Notes: generated from the letters alone by a model not told the origin. A stretch of 64,000 nt of DNA from Halopiger aswanensis (GCF_003610195.1 NZ_RAPO01000007.1:1-64000); one strand, 5' to 3'; shown: positions 8,701-17,866, numbered from the stretch's first letter. Program-made: numbers and translations.

Positions 8701-10012
8701 TCAGGTCTGGGTTTGGACGCGGTAACGGATTCCGTGAGCGCTGTTCGGAGCGTGCGCCACGACTGCCCTCGATAGTGAGATCCTGAGATGAGGGAACAAC
8801 GACGAGGTTCGCGAGTTCGTCGCCGTTCAAGACCAGATCAGGCCGGGACTTTCCACGGCCTGTAGCGAACTCCGCATTGAAGACTTTCTCGAGTAGTGTC
8901 TGTGCACGCTTTTGCTTCGTTCGCGACAGGAGTCCTGCTTCTCGAAGTCGCTTCCCCTCAAGGCTGTAGAACGGGCCATCCAGCGGTGTCAATGATTGAG
9001 CGAGTTGATCGAACTGTCGTTCGACCTGCTCCCTGTTCTTCACATCTTCAGAGACTATTGCAACTGCTCGAGCATTCGCAGTGAACGTCCGTTTCGGATG
9101 TTTCGCATCGATCCGTTCGATCCGGGCCCGTGCTTCACTACTAAGTTGGGGCCCTTCCCTCTGTTCGGAATCGACTGTCCCGACCTCGAATAGTGGTGCG
9201 ATATACCGCTGTCCGAACGTATCACGCCCGTCTCGAAGATCTTCCTTCCGCACTTCGGCGTCAGCACTCCAGTCGGGCTTGCGCTGCCAAATGACTTGGA
9301 AGACGACCGGGTACTCGATCTCGGTCAGATCATCGATCACTGTGGCCAACGGAGGCTGCTCGGTATCGTACTCAGTTGGGTCGGGGTCGCGGTTTGCAAA
9401 CGATTTGAGCGTCGTCATCCAGTCGCGTTTGCGTTTCCCTCGACCGTGCCATTGGACGCCAATCGGTTCGAGGTCCGCGCGGAATCGATCATCAGTCACG
9501 GCCTCATCATCCGTGTGCGACACCTCCTCCTCTACAGGGAGTGAGGAGCTGTCCAAGACCGTGGTTTCATTGGTGGTGTCCTCATCGTCAGCCTGCTGCT
9601 TGTTTCCGTCAGTGCCAACGATCGGCCGTCCACCATCAGTCCGACCACCGGTCTCGTGGTGTTCATCTGATCGATCCTTGGTCGATCGAAGGATCTTCTT
9701 CTCGAGATCGACCTCGCTACGCGTGATATCGAAGGTAGTGGGATAGATTGTCTTGAGGCGCTTTTCGAGCGTCTCGAGATGGGACGGCTGATCGACTCCA
9801 TAATAGAACTCAACTGGCTCATCAGTCCCTTTGCTTACGGCGAGGAATTCGAACGTTGGCGGAGTCGTATCAGCAAACGGATTCAGACGACTCGAGAGAC
9901 TACGGTGAGTAGGATTCGTGAGCTTATACAGGCTCTCTATCGCAGTCGGAATGTCCTCCGTGTGAAGCTCCTCTGACGTCGGAATAACGCGAAGATACTC
10001 ACGGTCAGTCAT
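5750..10012 (-). CDS. VirD4/HerA-type conjugation ATPase, 1420 aa
   Basis: This very long protein has a P-loop at about 477-485 (AATTGGGKSKS), the strand PIILIDAKGDG at 501-510 that is typical of coupling proteins, and a Walker B at about 753-762 (VVNLIIDEAS). Known relatives (VirD4, TraG, HerA) are hexameric motors that push DNA through a secretion channel. The 400 residues before the P-loop and the 600 after it are unusual. Around residue 1090-1150 a stretch (DFDVTIFTQDG, HIFEIEVEST) looks like a PD-(D/E)xK nuclease-type or restriction-like fold. The ATG at 10012 overlaps the VirB4 stop by 8 bp and is preferred over an upstream start at 10150. It is the last gene of the transfer operon. Confidence 0.8.
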   Translation of the reverse strand: MTDREYLRVIPTSEELHTEDIPTAIESLYKLTNPTHRSLSSRLNPFADTTPPTFEFLAVSKGTDEPVEFYYGVDQPSHLETLEKRLKTIYPTTFDITRSEVDLEKKILRSTKDRSDEHHETGGRTDGGRPIVGTDGNKQQADDEDTTNETTVLDSSSLPVEEEVSHTDDEAVTDDRFRADLEPIGVQWHGRGKRKRDWMTTLKSFANRDPDPTEYDTEQPPLATVIDDLTEIEYPVVFQVIWQRKPDWSADAEVRKEDLRDGRDTFGQRYIAPLFEVGTVDSEQREGPQLSSEARARIERIDAKHPKRTFTANARAVAIVSEDVKNREQVERQFDQLAQSLTPLDGPFYSLEGKRLREAGLLSRTKQKRAQTLLEKVFNAEFATGRGKSRPDLVLNGDELANLVVVPSSQDLTIEGSRGARSEQRSRNPLPRPNPDLMEEFREGMAIGYALDETGEPEDEPVRIPPSLLPTHYVRAATTGGGKSKSLTNDKLSLYEETDGPIILIDAKGDGLCKEYMRAHARRFGMDDLEENVLHFPIPEILPGFAFFNLEPALENGVRRVDAVQNKADHYEEILKMVMGEERYEQAVVAPNLIKYLIKTLYDEEYGRENGRYRESVNYFAHDQLEHIVDQLWRAGPPEPEESAAPQSSNPQVQRQLERQLQLDPNNFATVMGGVSNRIDYISQDEHLRRIFNNTDPQFDFRDILDEQKVILFDLSGLRDDSAKAMTGVILTELYDALRERGDEIQAKPDDYVVNLIIDEASSLAVSDVMNDLLEKGRSFRLSVGLSLQFPEQLDVKGGREVYLNVLNDVGSPIIGKIAVDDEIAKVMAHEDMDPNEFTNRIRSLPRGEWIVRLPSPKFGETGPEPFSLSPLPIPPGHSESDDPLTDREEQQFQDVLERVHNRASTEYGIVSGSPPPSQTSEAVQDAFDLESADLDEALAHAVRTVQLQREVRDENGWVPVQPVDETLRSRYDAVDASPPSIEELGEIRERSRLLEVTLEQDSAEIVVRLTETGEEKTELETGDVRAAGNETHDELLETVERTLSQYDFDVTIFTQDGSEKPDGRAIHPDCEHIFEIEVESTTIDKPVKILRNFQRAHDAGHIPFFVVSDSDGTDGVQTASRLERIISSPVKELESGETRLYTTDSHITFDGGANAREGVTAVRPRVGDSRRSVWVDRGDEYVLRDGDGNEFSTVSSFDSLSRSDVPAVYSYNRAADEYVVNEHTDRHTYESRSEFESEWVPIKRPFIPESSFAQSQANLETYVIAVIDREMGEIQLYRNGQRVPLEEFVDKLASLSTDLGTAVEPDLSSSNSESESEPSDSSPGQSETAGSESEEADFATFVERCVVERDEAEISKNDLYDAYQVWADKLDHDAYAKSWFGRKLSEHVSYEEYRPTRDGERVRYYRGITLSNHGKRFRR

Positions 10013-12215
10013 CGGACACGTCACCTCCGTCAGTTCCAGTCGGTGGCTCCGGTTCAGATTTGTCTTGATCGCCGTAGCTGATCTCGAAGCCGGCAGAATC
10101 ATCTGATGCGGCTGATTCTCCCAGCGGACGGCGATCTTGCTCTTCGTCATCAGAAATACCGGGAAGTGCAGACCGCGACTGCTCCTTGGGATCGAAATCG
10201 ATCACCCTCTTTTCCTTCTCGAGGGCGTGGACTTCGATCCCACGCCAGTCACCGTCGACACCGACCAGTGCCTCCGAATAGCCGATATCCTCACTTCCAG
10301 GGACGGCATCTTGCACAAACCGCATCTGTGCCGAGTTCAGGCCGAACTCGTTGGCCCACTCTTGGTCCATCCCATCGAGGTGATGGAATTGCTTGATCGC
10401 ACACTGATCGAGAATCGCTTCCGACTCCGCGTGCTGGAAGAACTCGTCGACGGTCTGGGTGATCATCCGAATCGAGAGATCGTGATGGCGGTGATGCCGG
10501 AACACGATCTCGAGATACTCGAGACTCGCTGCGTCCTGCATCAGATATCGCGCTTCGTCGATAACGAAGACGACCTCCTTGTCCGTCTCCTTCGCTCGTT
10601 CGTAGACGAGCGTGATGAGCAACTGCATAATTAGACTCGTGCTGCCGCCAAGACTGCCCTCCTGTTGAGCAAGATCGAGGTAGATCACCTTCTCATCGCG
10701 AAGGTCGAACTCGGTCTGGCGGCCGAGGTTCTCGTAGCGGCCGCCCTCAGCAAAGGAGCGTAATTGGTCGATCAACCACGTCGCATCTGACTGGATCTTG
10801 TCCACTTCCTCGTCGGTCCTGACGACGAATCCATCCGGATTGTCGACCATCTCCTCGAGGATATCGAGGACGTCGCGCATCGTCGGACTCTCGTTGTGAT
10901 GAGTCGCGATATCGTCGGTGATTCCCTTTCGAGCGTAGGCTTCCTCAATTGCCGTCTCGAGTGTGGTGCGCTTATCCCCTAACTGGATCCCACGGAGCGC
11001 AAAGTAGTTCGAGAGGAAGCTCATCACACTATCGAGTTTTTCTCGATACGGGCTGGCGTCCTCACCCATTGCTCGCTGAATCCGCTCAGGAGTCGGCTTG
11101 ATCTCGAGTGGGTTCAGTCCCATATCGCCGCCAACCGTAATTCGGGTTCCACCGAGGGCTTCGGCGACACCAGCCCAGTTATTCAGCGGCTCGAGAATGA
11201 TGCCGATGCGGTCCTCGCTTTGTTCGATCGAGCGAATGAAGTTCTGTTTCGCACTGAAACTCTTCCCCGACCCCGGATCGCCGATCGTGAACATCGCATA
11301 GCCGTTTTCGCGAGCAAATGGATCAATCACGACCGGGCTCTCGTTTTTCCAATGAACGCCGAACTCGACTCCTTCGTCCTCGAGGATGGTCGCATTGTGC
11401 GGTGACGCAAGCAATGCGCCGATGGCGCCTCCGAGGGTGATCGACTCACGACCGAATGGATTTTGACCGACCGGGGCTGCTGCCTGCAACGCGAGATCCT
11501 GATTACAGATTGCCGTCTTTGGAGAGAGACCAGCAGGTTGCTCGCGAAGTCGACTACGAATCGTCTGGACGGATTCGCGAAGCTCGTCTTTCGTCTCCGC
11601 TCGGACGGTAACGAACATTCCCTGATCGAAGACCTGACTCCCGTTTTCGACGGCCTTGTATGTCGCGAGTGCCTCGTCTGCGCGTTCCTGTAGATAGGCG
11701 CCGCGGACGCTTTGCTCGAGATCGGCATCAACCTGAAGATCGTCGGCTACACGCTGGAGTTCGTCTCGTGCTTTCTGCTGGTTCCGCGGTGTGATCTGGA
11801 CTGTGAGGTCGAATTCGACGTCAGTCAGTTCGAACAGTTCGTTGAGATAGCCATCCTTCGGATAGTCCGGATAGTCCGCGATGTATAGCGTCGACGTCCA
11901 CTGTTCGCCGACCTGCGCTGCTCGTGTCTCCCACGTAATCGCTGCGGGAGCAATGGCACTCTTGTGTCGTTCCGAGATATCCTCGAGAATCTGTCCTTCG
12001 ACGTCGCCAGTTTCGAGCGTTTCCTCGTCGAGAACATCGGAGAAGTCGACTTCTTCCTCCTCTGTCGCTACCCGATCTCGAGAGATCTTCAGACCGACTC
12101 CGATGAGCACGGCCATTAAGACAGCTCCACCAACGATGTGCGTTGTCTCGAGTGCAGTGAACGCTTGCTCGAGGCCGGCAGAGATATTCGTCGATACCAA
12201 CGGTAGCCTATGCAT
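10005..12215 (-). CDS. VirB4-like secretion ATPase
   Basis: The 736-residue protein has a membrane helix at about 26-43, an N-terminal CagE/VirB4-like region, a P-loop at 311-319 (IGDPGSGKS) and a Walker B at 548-555 (VVFVIDEAR), with RMITQTVDEF after it. VirB4 proteins energise pilus assembly and DNA transfer in type IV systems. The ATG at 12215 is chosen because GGAGG lies seven bases before it; an ATG two codons earlier and a longer start at 12329 are less likely. It overlaps the gene upstream by 8 bp and the VirD4-like gene downstream by 8 bp, so the three are translated together. Confidence 0.85.
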   Translation of the reverse strand: MHRLPLVSTNISAGLEQAFTALETTHIVGGAVLMAVLIGVGLKISRDRVATEEEEVDFSDVLDEETLETGDVEGQILEDISERHKSAIAPAAITWETRAAQVGEQWTSTLYIADYPDYPKDGYLNELFELTDVEFDLTVQITPRNQQKARDELQRVADDLQVDADLEQSVRGAYLQERADEALATYKAVENGSQVFDQGMFVTVRAETKDELRESVQTIRSRLREQPAGLSPKTAICNQDLALQAAAPVGQNPFGRESITLGGAIGALLASPHNATILEDEGVEFGVHWKNESPVVIDPFARENGYAMFTIGDPGSGKSFSAKQNFIRSIEQSEDRIGIILEPLNNWAGVAEALGGTRITVGGDMGLNPLEIKPTPERIQRAMGEDASPYREKLDSVMSFLSNYFALRGIQLGDKRTTLETAIEEAYARKGITDDIATHHNESPTMRDVLDILEEMVDNPDGFVVRTDEEVDKIQSDATWLIDQLRSFAEGGRYENLGRQTEFDLRDEKVIYLDLAQQEGSLGGSTSLIMQLLITLVYERAKETDKEVVFVIDEARYLMQDAASLEYLEIVFRHHRHHDLSIRMITQTVDEFFQHAESEAILDQCAIKQFHHLDGMDQEWANEFGLNSAQMRFVQDAVPGSEDIGYSEALVGVDGDWRGIEVHALEKEKRVIDFDPKEQSRSALPGISDDEEQDRRPLGESAASDDSAGFEISYGDQDKSEPEPPTGTDGGDVSDD

Positions 12216-13320
12216 CTTCATCCCTCCGTTGTGAGCCGAGGATTGGTTGATCGCGAACAGCGTTCGAGGCGTCGTCGTAATCGTGTTCTTCGCCGTTCCA
12301 GAAGTCCATTGAGAGGACGAACAACTCAACAGTACTCAATCGACGTGCCGACCAGCCTGGCGCCTTCTGTATAAGCTCTGTCTGGACGGTTCGACACCGT
12401 TTATCGAGCTTTTCGAACATCTTCGCTCGAAGCTCGGCATCGCCCAGATCTTCCCGCCGGGTGACGAACGGATTGAACAGAATCCCGATCACCGGTAACG
12501 TGGTCAACTTCTCTACCGGCGATCGTTCGGTCTGATATCGGTTGTACACCTCGAATGGATGCACTTGTACACCGATGAAACACCGAATCTGCTGTGTCCC
12601 CTCGAGTTCTCGAGGCCGCTGCTCGCGATACTCCTCGAGAAGTTCCTCGAAGATCGGGTTCTCATCGACGTCCTCGTCGTCAAGTCGGTCCTCAATCTGG
12701 GTGATTAGATCTGCAACTGGGAACGATCGCGTTGTCGCGTGGAATTTGAGCGTCGAATCGAGTTCCTTGTTCGCAAATTCGCTCGCTATCTCCTGTACAT
12801 GGGCCCAATCGCCGCTCATCGCAAAATCCATGTTCCCAGGATCGACCTCGAGGAACGCTTCCATCGACCCGTCAGTCCGTTGGATAGCACCGGCGCCAGG
12901 CCATGCTCGCTCGATGTTCGTTAGATCCTGCGTTCGTTCGTCCGGTGCAAAGGGCGTATAGTTGATCACGCCGCCCTTGTTTTTCGTCATCTCCGAATGG
13001 GTTTGAGCGTGCTCCTTGTTCGGAGCGCTGTACGTGACTCGTGGCCGCTTGCAGTAGTAGCGATAAACGTCAGTGAGCCACGTTGCAGCCGACAGGTGTG
13101 ATGGGCTGGCATAGACTGCTGCAACACCCAGCGAAAGGCCCACGAGAGCTAGCGGGAGTGTCAGGGCATCGACTCCGCTAACGCCGCCGAGTAGTAACCC
13201 GGCAATCGGGAAGCCCAGAAGGATATAGACGTCGCCCTCATCTACGTTGACGATTGGGATCCGATTCTCCTCACCGAGGTGGTTCATAATCCGTCGGGAA
13301 GCTGCCTCTCGATCAGTCAT
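12208..13320 (-). CDS. PrgI/VirB3-VirB4N-like membrane protein
   Basis: The 370-residue protein has a cytosolic start (MTDREAASRRIMNHLGEENR), then two close membrane helices at about 30-50 and 53-72, as in PrgI or VirB3 proteins. The remainder is soluble and resembles the N-terminal part of VirB4 proteins (GAIQRTDGSMEAFLEVDP, EIASEFANKELD, LSTVELFVLSMDFWNGEE). It probably anchors the VirB4 ATPase to the membrane. It lies 2 bp from the gene upstream and overlaps virB4-like by 8 bp. This split of a VirB3/VirB4-N unit and a VirB4 ATPase recurs in archaeal plasmids. Confidence 0.7.
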   Translation of the reverse strand: MTDREAASRRIMNHLGEENRIPIVNVDEGDVYILLGFPIAGLLLGGVSGVDALTLPLALVGLSLGVAAVYASPSHLSAATWLTDVYRYYCKRPRVTYSAPNKEHAQTHSEMTKNKGGVINYTPFAPDERTQDLTNIERAWPGAGAIQRTDGSMEAFLEVDPGNMDFAMSGDWAHVQEIASEFANKELDSTLKFHATTRSFPVADLITQIEDRLDDEDVDENPIFEELLEEYREQRPRELEGTQQIRCFIGVQVHPFEVYNRYQTERSPVEKLTTLPVIGILFNPFVTRREDLGDAELRAKMFEKLDKRCRTVQTELIQKAPGWSARRLSTVELFVLSMDFWNGEEHDYDDASNAVRDQPILGSQRRDEDA

Positions 13321-13322
13321 GG

Positions 13323-14477
13323 TCAGTAGTAGCCTGGATCGTTCTCTGTACGGCGATACTCTGGGACGCCTTGCTGTCCGTAGGCATCAGTCACAACATT
13401 ATCATGTACTGTCCCACCTGATCCCTCGCTGCTTGAGGGGGCTCGCGTTTGTGCCTCGCTCGAGTGCTGCTGGCCAGCTAGCCGTCGACCAGCGACTTGC
13501 CATGTGGCTGCTTTCGGTCCCCAGCGAGCAGCAGTTACAGCAGCCATAGGACCAGCTACTTTCGCTGCACCGATCGCTGCGCCTGCTGTGATTACTCCTT
13601 TTGTAACTCCTCCGACGACACTCGCTGTTAGCGGACTCGCATACGTGAAGAGTTTCCACACTAAAATCAGCGAAAAGACTGGCAGCGATGCACCCACAAG
13701 ATAGCTCAAGAAAGCACTCTCAGGAGCGATCGATAACTCTGCACCAGTTCCAAAGAGAAAATCGTAGCCTCGAAAGAGAATTGCAACTGGTAGCGGCATG
13801 ACCGCCAATGGAACGAATTTGATAGCGAGTTGCTTTGCAATACGAGAAATAACAGGCAGATAGCCGAAGATAACCGCGAGAAGGAGTGGCATTGAATAGA
13901 GGTAAAGATAGAGCAAAATCTCTCGAATGAAAAAGAGCGCCTGCAGTATCCACATTGCTATTCCGCCAATTCCGGCCAATAACAGCGCGAGTGCTGGATT
14001 TGAGATAGATACCTGGAGGAACGAGAGGAGTGCCTCTCTGAGAGCACTGATGTCTGGAATCAAGGCTATTGTAAAGCCATTTATGAGGAATAAGGAGAGG
14101 GCTGCAACCCAGTACCACGTTACAGTTAGGAAAGCGCCACTCCATGCTGATCGGCGAGCCTTCCGGGCCGTGTAGACACTTCCAAAATCAAATATCCGAA
14201 TAGTGTGATGGGCTTGAACGAAGATCACAAGAAGAAGTAAAGAAAGAAGCATGATCTCACCACCCACAAGGGCCTCATAAAGGCCGTTCCATGGACTATT
14301 TGTTGGTGTTCCGAAGATAAAGCTCCCCTCTGTACTAGGAATTGGAGTTCTAAATGCGGCCTTCGTAAAAGCATGGTATCCATCAACAAGACCATTTTGT
14401 AGCCATTCAATAAGCGTCTCAACGATATCCTCGAACCACTTCCGACCGAATTCTGCGAGAGATATCGCAGGTATCAT
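13323..14477 (-). CDS. Polytopic membrane protein, VirB6/TrbL-like
   Basis: The 384-residue protein has about seven membrane helices between residues 70 and 320 (for example GGEIMLLSLLLLVIFVQ, WYWVAALSLFLINGFTIALI, ALLLAGIGGIAMWILQALFF, ILLYLYLYSMPLLLAVIFGY). A Gly/Ala-rich segment (ASVVGGVTKGVITAGAAIGA) and a polar tail follow. This layout fits VirB6/TrbL, the inner-membrane channel of type IV secretion systems. There is no sequence motif to prove it; the call rests on topology and on its place between the lipoprotein and VirB4-like genes. It overlaps the lipoprotein gene by 4 bp (ATGA). Confidence 0.65.
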   Translation of the reverse strand: MIPAISLAEFGRKWFEDIVETLIEWLQNGLVDGYHAFTKAAFRTPIPSTEGSFIFGTPTNSPWNGLYEALVGGEIMLLSLLLLVIFVQAHHTIRIFDFGSVYTARKARRSAWSGAFLTVTWYWVAALSLFLINGFTIALIPDISALREALLSFLQVSISNPALALLLAGIGGIAMWILQALFFIREILLYLYLYSMPLLLAVIFGYLPVISRIAKQLAIKFVPLAVMPLPVAILFRGYDFLFGTGAELSIAPESAFLSYLVGASLPVFSLILVWKLFTYASPLTASVVGGVTKGVITAGAAIGAAKVAGPMAAVTAARWGPKAATWQVAGRRLAGQQHSSEAQTRAPSSSEGSGGTVHDNVVTDAYGQQGVPEYRRTENDPGYY

Positions 14478-15316
14478 GTTTTAGATTCAACTTCGATTTC
14501 ACATTCGTTGAGGTCTTTACCGGTGTATGAGATCATATAGGAAGCAGAAGTCGGATCCTCACGAACAGCAGATTCAAGATTTACTTCGAATTCGCCTTCC
14601 ACAGTATTCGGCGAACAAGAGACATTATCTCCCGAAGCGGAGAAAGGCATCAATTGGCTGTAAATGAGTATTTCATCATCTGGAAGGAGTACCACACTAT
14701 CTGTATGACGATTAAGATCACTCTCGGTATCATAGATTCCACTCTCACTGAAATTCGATGGAGTAGGACGAGGTATATCCCCCGAGAAAGATAGACCAAC
14801 TATTTCATCAGGACCGGTTCCATCATTCTCCAACCTAATGATAGTCTCTGTGCGAATATCAATATCACTTGCACCTTCAACCATCTCCTCAGGGTGATTC
14901 CGAGCGAGTCGAAGATCGGTTATATCAACGTCCGGTTCAATCGTCAGTGATTGCGTTGCCTGCTCTTCTTCATCCTCAACAGCAATGATTTCGTAGTCAC
15001 CAGGGGTATACGAAGTCCCAATTTGAATTGTTTCTCGACGAACGCCTGTAGGAATCGTCCGTTCGGCAAATAACTCGCCATCAGGAGCAATTACGTTGAC
15101 GTGGTCAATCGACGACTCCTCAGTAAGCTCAAGGACAAGGTCCATCTCCTCAACGAATACAGCGTCGAATATACCATTGTCCTCGTCTTTGGTTTCATCT
15201 GCCTCCGACTGATTGGTCTCAGAGGATCCACTCATGCAACCACTCACGGCGACAGCTGCGCCGGTAACGATACTACTGAGAACGGTACGTCGTGATGTGG
15301 ATGTGTTTCGGATCAT
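14474..15316 (-). CDS. Tat-exported lipoprotein of the transfer operon
   Basis: The start MIRNTSTSRRTVLSSIVTGA contains the twin-arginine motif SRRTVLS, then a hydrophobic stretch and the lipobox VSGC, so Cys27 would be lipid-modified after Tat export. The mature part (about 253 residues) is acidic and beta-rich, with no enzyme motif. The ATG at 15316 overlaps the upstream stop (ATGA), which supports it over longer forms. It sits between a surface protein and a VirB6-like protein and may take the place of a VirB7-type lipoprotein. That role is inferred. Confidence 0.75.
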   Translation of the reverse strand: MIRNTSTSRRTVLSSIVTGAAVAVSGCMSGSSETNQSEADETKDEDNGIFDAVFVEEMDLVLELTEESSIDHVNVIAPDGELFAERTIPTGVRRETIQIGTSYTPGDYEIIAVEDEEEQATQSLTIEPDVDITDLRLARNHPEEMVEGASDIDIRTETIIRLENDGTGPDEIVGLSFSGDIPRPTPSNFSESGIYDTESDLNRHTDSVVLLPDDEILIYSQLMPFSASGDNVSCSPNTVEGEFEVNLESAVREDPTSASYMISYTGKDLNECEIEVESKT

Positions 15317-17043
15317 GGATGGTATTCGTCTGAAACGTGCAAGAACGATCCCAGCTTGAGACCTGCATAAAGCGCGATGAGGAACGGTATCGAGAGCCGT
15401 AGTACGTCGATGAAGAGTGTAATCCACCCGCTGGCTGTCGTAAGTGGGTTCCACGAAACGGATACCGTGTCACCAACGTACGCCGGGTTGTGTGTTCGCC
15501 ACGAGCCGGGGTGATATTCTACTGTATGGATCCCCGGCTGCGTTACCGTCACTGTCGTGGTGCCAGAGGTATCCGTCTCGACACGCTGATCGGCGATCGT
15601 AATGTACCCAGCACGCGTCTGGACGCCAATTGGTGCAACTCGAGGATGATTCTCGAACGACGGTTCAAGAACGATCGGATCACCGGTCTCGGCATCCCGC
15701 AACTCGATCTCAAATGTCGCTGCTGACTCGTTTTCCTCGAGCAGTTCGACAGACAATTCACTCTCCCGGATTTCGCGCTCACTTCCACGCTGTGGCTCTA
15801 CGAGTTCAGCCGTCTCGCCACGAACGATCCCCTGCACTTGGAGGTGATTGCGATCAACGTCGTCGTAGCGAATTGCGAGTCCGTAGGATCGTGTGTACGG
15901 CTCTTCGACGATATCGATCGCGACGTTATCGGGGACTGTCGGCATCGGTGATGAACTCTCGGTTCCCCACATCTTTTCGATGACTGGGCCATCGCGAATC
16001 GGGTCTGCACGGGGACCGATCTCTGAGGGATACGCCCGGACGTAGACCGGATGTGCATCTGATTCGACTACCTCACGCTCGGTTGCCGACGATTCTACAA
16101 GCCGGTCCCAGTCCGTATTTCGAGCTGTATAGTATCGCCAGACCCCACGAACTGCAGCATCACCATCTTCAGTAAGTTGGTATCCATGCCACGGCTGCGC
16201 TTGATAAATCGCAATACCGGTATCTCCATTGGGATAGTTGGCGTAGTGGATCGACGCTGTAAGATCGTATACATTGACCTCACGGCTACTCGAGACCGTG
16301 AGATTGTCGATGTGAACCTCCGTTCGGGTCTCAGTCCCTGTTGTGATCGTTTCCTCGAGTTCGACTTGGATATCAGCCTCAAGCGTTAGCGTCGACGGGC
16401 CAGTGCCCTCAAGGTCGTACTCAAGGACAGGCGTCTGTTGCCCAGTCTGTTCGGCGATGACCTCCCCGTCTTGGATTAGCCGTACCTCTTCGATTTCGTG
16501 ACCAACGAGTGACCAGTCACTAGTTTCGTTCTCCGATTCATCCGGAACCCGAACTCGATAGTCGATAAACCCACGAATTTCTCCCTCTGGCGCGACATAG
16601 AGCGGTGTTTCGTTCGCATTCAGGTGAACCATCGTCGATGGCTGGACTGCGAAGATCGTCGCGTGTGCATCAGCAATGAGTGTAGAATCTCGAGTTTCGG
16701 CATTGGGTGGATACACCGATGTATTCGTATCGCCTGCCTCGAGCGACTCGAAGTCGTAAGTGGTCCAGCGCTTGGCAGTCGTTGGTGGGTCTGCAAAGGT
16801 GATATCGGTACAGTTCGCTACGGCCTGCATCTTTGTCCGGTTCTCGCCGTACCGATCATAGTATTCCTCGTCGCTGATACAGTCATCAGGCTCTTTTGCC
16901 CAGAGCGTCGCAGTCTCGTTTGCAGAAAGGCCACTCTCATCAGTACCGGGACGAGGTGGGGGAGTGGCACTACTTGTTCCACTGGCGACGAGCATTCCTC
17001 CAATGAGGATTACAGCGCCGAACATGGAGACGATTCGATGCAT
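15313..17043 (-). CDS. Large secreted, membrane-anchored surface protein
   Basis: The 576-residue protein has a Sec-type signal (MHRIVSMFGAVILIGGMLVA, cleavage near SSATPP), a long acidic beta-rich ectodomain with many Asn-x-Ser/Thr sites, and one C-terminal membrane helix at about 543-563 (VLRLSIPFLIALYAGLKLG) with a short tail. Near 470-540 it looks like an Ig-type domain (TTTVTVTQPGIHTVEYHPG). It may form part of the extracellular side of the transfer machine or act in mating contact. No family name can be given with certainty. It overlaps the lipoprotein gene by 4 bp. Confidence 0.7.
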   Translation of the reverse strand: MHRIVSMFGAVILIGGMLVASGTSSATPPPRPGTDESGLSANETATLWAKEPDDCISDEEYYDRYGENRTKMQAVANCTDITFADPPTTAKRWTTYDFESLEAGDTNTSVYPPNAETRDSTLIADAHATIFAVQPSTMVHLNANETPLYVAPEGEIRGFIDYRVRVPDESENETSDWSLVGHEIEEVRLIQDGEVIAEQTGQQTPVLEYDLEGTGPSTLTLEADIQVELEETITTGTETRTEVHIDNLTVSSSREVNVYDLTASIHYANYPNGDTGIAIYQAQPWHGYQLTEDGDAAVRGVWRYYTARNTDWDRLVESSATEREVVESDAHPVYVRAYPSEIGPRADPIRDGPVIEKMWGTESSSPMPTVPDNVAIDIVEEPYTRSYGLAIRYDDVDRNHLQVQGIVRGETAELVEPQRGSEREIRESELSVELLEENESAATFEIELRDAETGDPIVLEPSFENHPRVAPIGVQTRAGYITIADQRVETDTSGTTTVTVTQPGIHTVEYHPGSWRTHNPAYVGDTVSVSWNPLTTASGWITLFIDVLRLSIPFLIALYAGLKLGSFLHVSDEYHP

Positions 17044-17074
17044 AGCCTTTCGAACGAGGATTATGGCTGATCAA

Positions 17075-17515
17075 TCACCATGGCGCTAGATTAACGCAAT
17101 CAGCAAGTGGGAGACTCATTATCGACCCAGCAACGGAATAGAGGGGCCCAAGCACCAACAAGATCACAGCGGACTTCAGGGCAGTCCGCTTGTGCTGTTT
17201 CAACCCACGCTTCTGCTCAGGGTTCACCGTAAACATCTCTGCAAGTGAATCCGCCTGCCAGACAACAACGAGTCCAGCAATTCCCAACGTCGTCGTAATC
17301 TGGAAGAACCCAGAAATCATATCCGGAAGCTGATCGGCCTCACACAGGACATCATCCTGTGCGACAACCGGGTTGACTAGAAAGATCACGGCTAAGAGCA
17401 GTATGAATAGACACTGTCTGACTAGCCTCTTTCCATGAGGCCGCTCAATCGACGGTTCACCTGAACGTGTCTCAGCTAGAATTCCCGTCACGATATTTTG
17501 ATCTAATTGAGACAT
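17075..17515 (-). CDS. Small three-helix membrane protein, VirB2/TrbC pilin-like
   Basis: The 146-residue protein has a basic N-terminus, then a hydrophobic segment at about 33-51 (CLFILLLAVIFLVNPVVAQ) that looks like a signal peptide cut before QDDV. Two more helices follow (about 73-90, TTTLGIAGLVVVW; about 113-132, SAVILLVLGPLYSVAG) with a basic loop between them. A signal plus two helices is the topology of VirB2/TrbC pilins. Two Cys in the mature part (VLCEAD and LADCVN) could pair. It is the first gene of the transfer operon. The promoter must lie in the AT-rich DNA just upstream (17520-17600). Confidence 0.6.
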   Translation of the reverse strand: MSQLDQNIVTGILAETRSGEPSIERPHGKRLVRQCLFILLLAVIFLVNPVVAQDDVLCEADQLPDMISGFFQITTTLGIAGLVVVWQADSLAEMFTVNPEQKRGLKQHKRTALKSAVILLVLGPLYSVAGSIMSLPLADCVNLAPW

Positions 17516-17866
17516 AAATATAAGATTTCCTTATCTATCCCTAGGAATATATCATATGGAAATATCCTATCGATATCTATGACAGCGGGCTGTTGGATGG
17601 TGCGAAAGTTACTCCGTTTGGGTGCATAATCGTTGGAATATTTTCTACTCAGATTAGGGAAATCCATCTCACGTTCTTCGCGTGCTTATAAACTTACAAA
17701 TGAAACTAGGAAATTCCCGAGCTGATGACTCAATATTCGGTGCGAAGGCTGGACGAGATCGAATTAACGACTGTAGATTGGTCTCCTGTATAACAAGTAG
17801 TTCGAAAACACTAAAAATCGACAAAGCAGCCGCTACCCAATTTGAGAACCCGGTATGAGAAAACCG
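17516..17866. other. AT-rich intergenic stretch, promoter of the transfer operon
   Basis: No protein is supported here. The part next to the pilin-like gene is rich in TATA-like runs on the minus strand (around 17520-17560). A second TATA-like box, CTTATAAAC, lies near 17685. The right part borders the transposase remnant. Confidence 0.4.
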
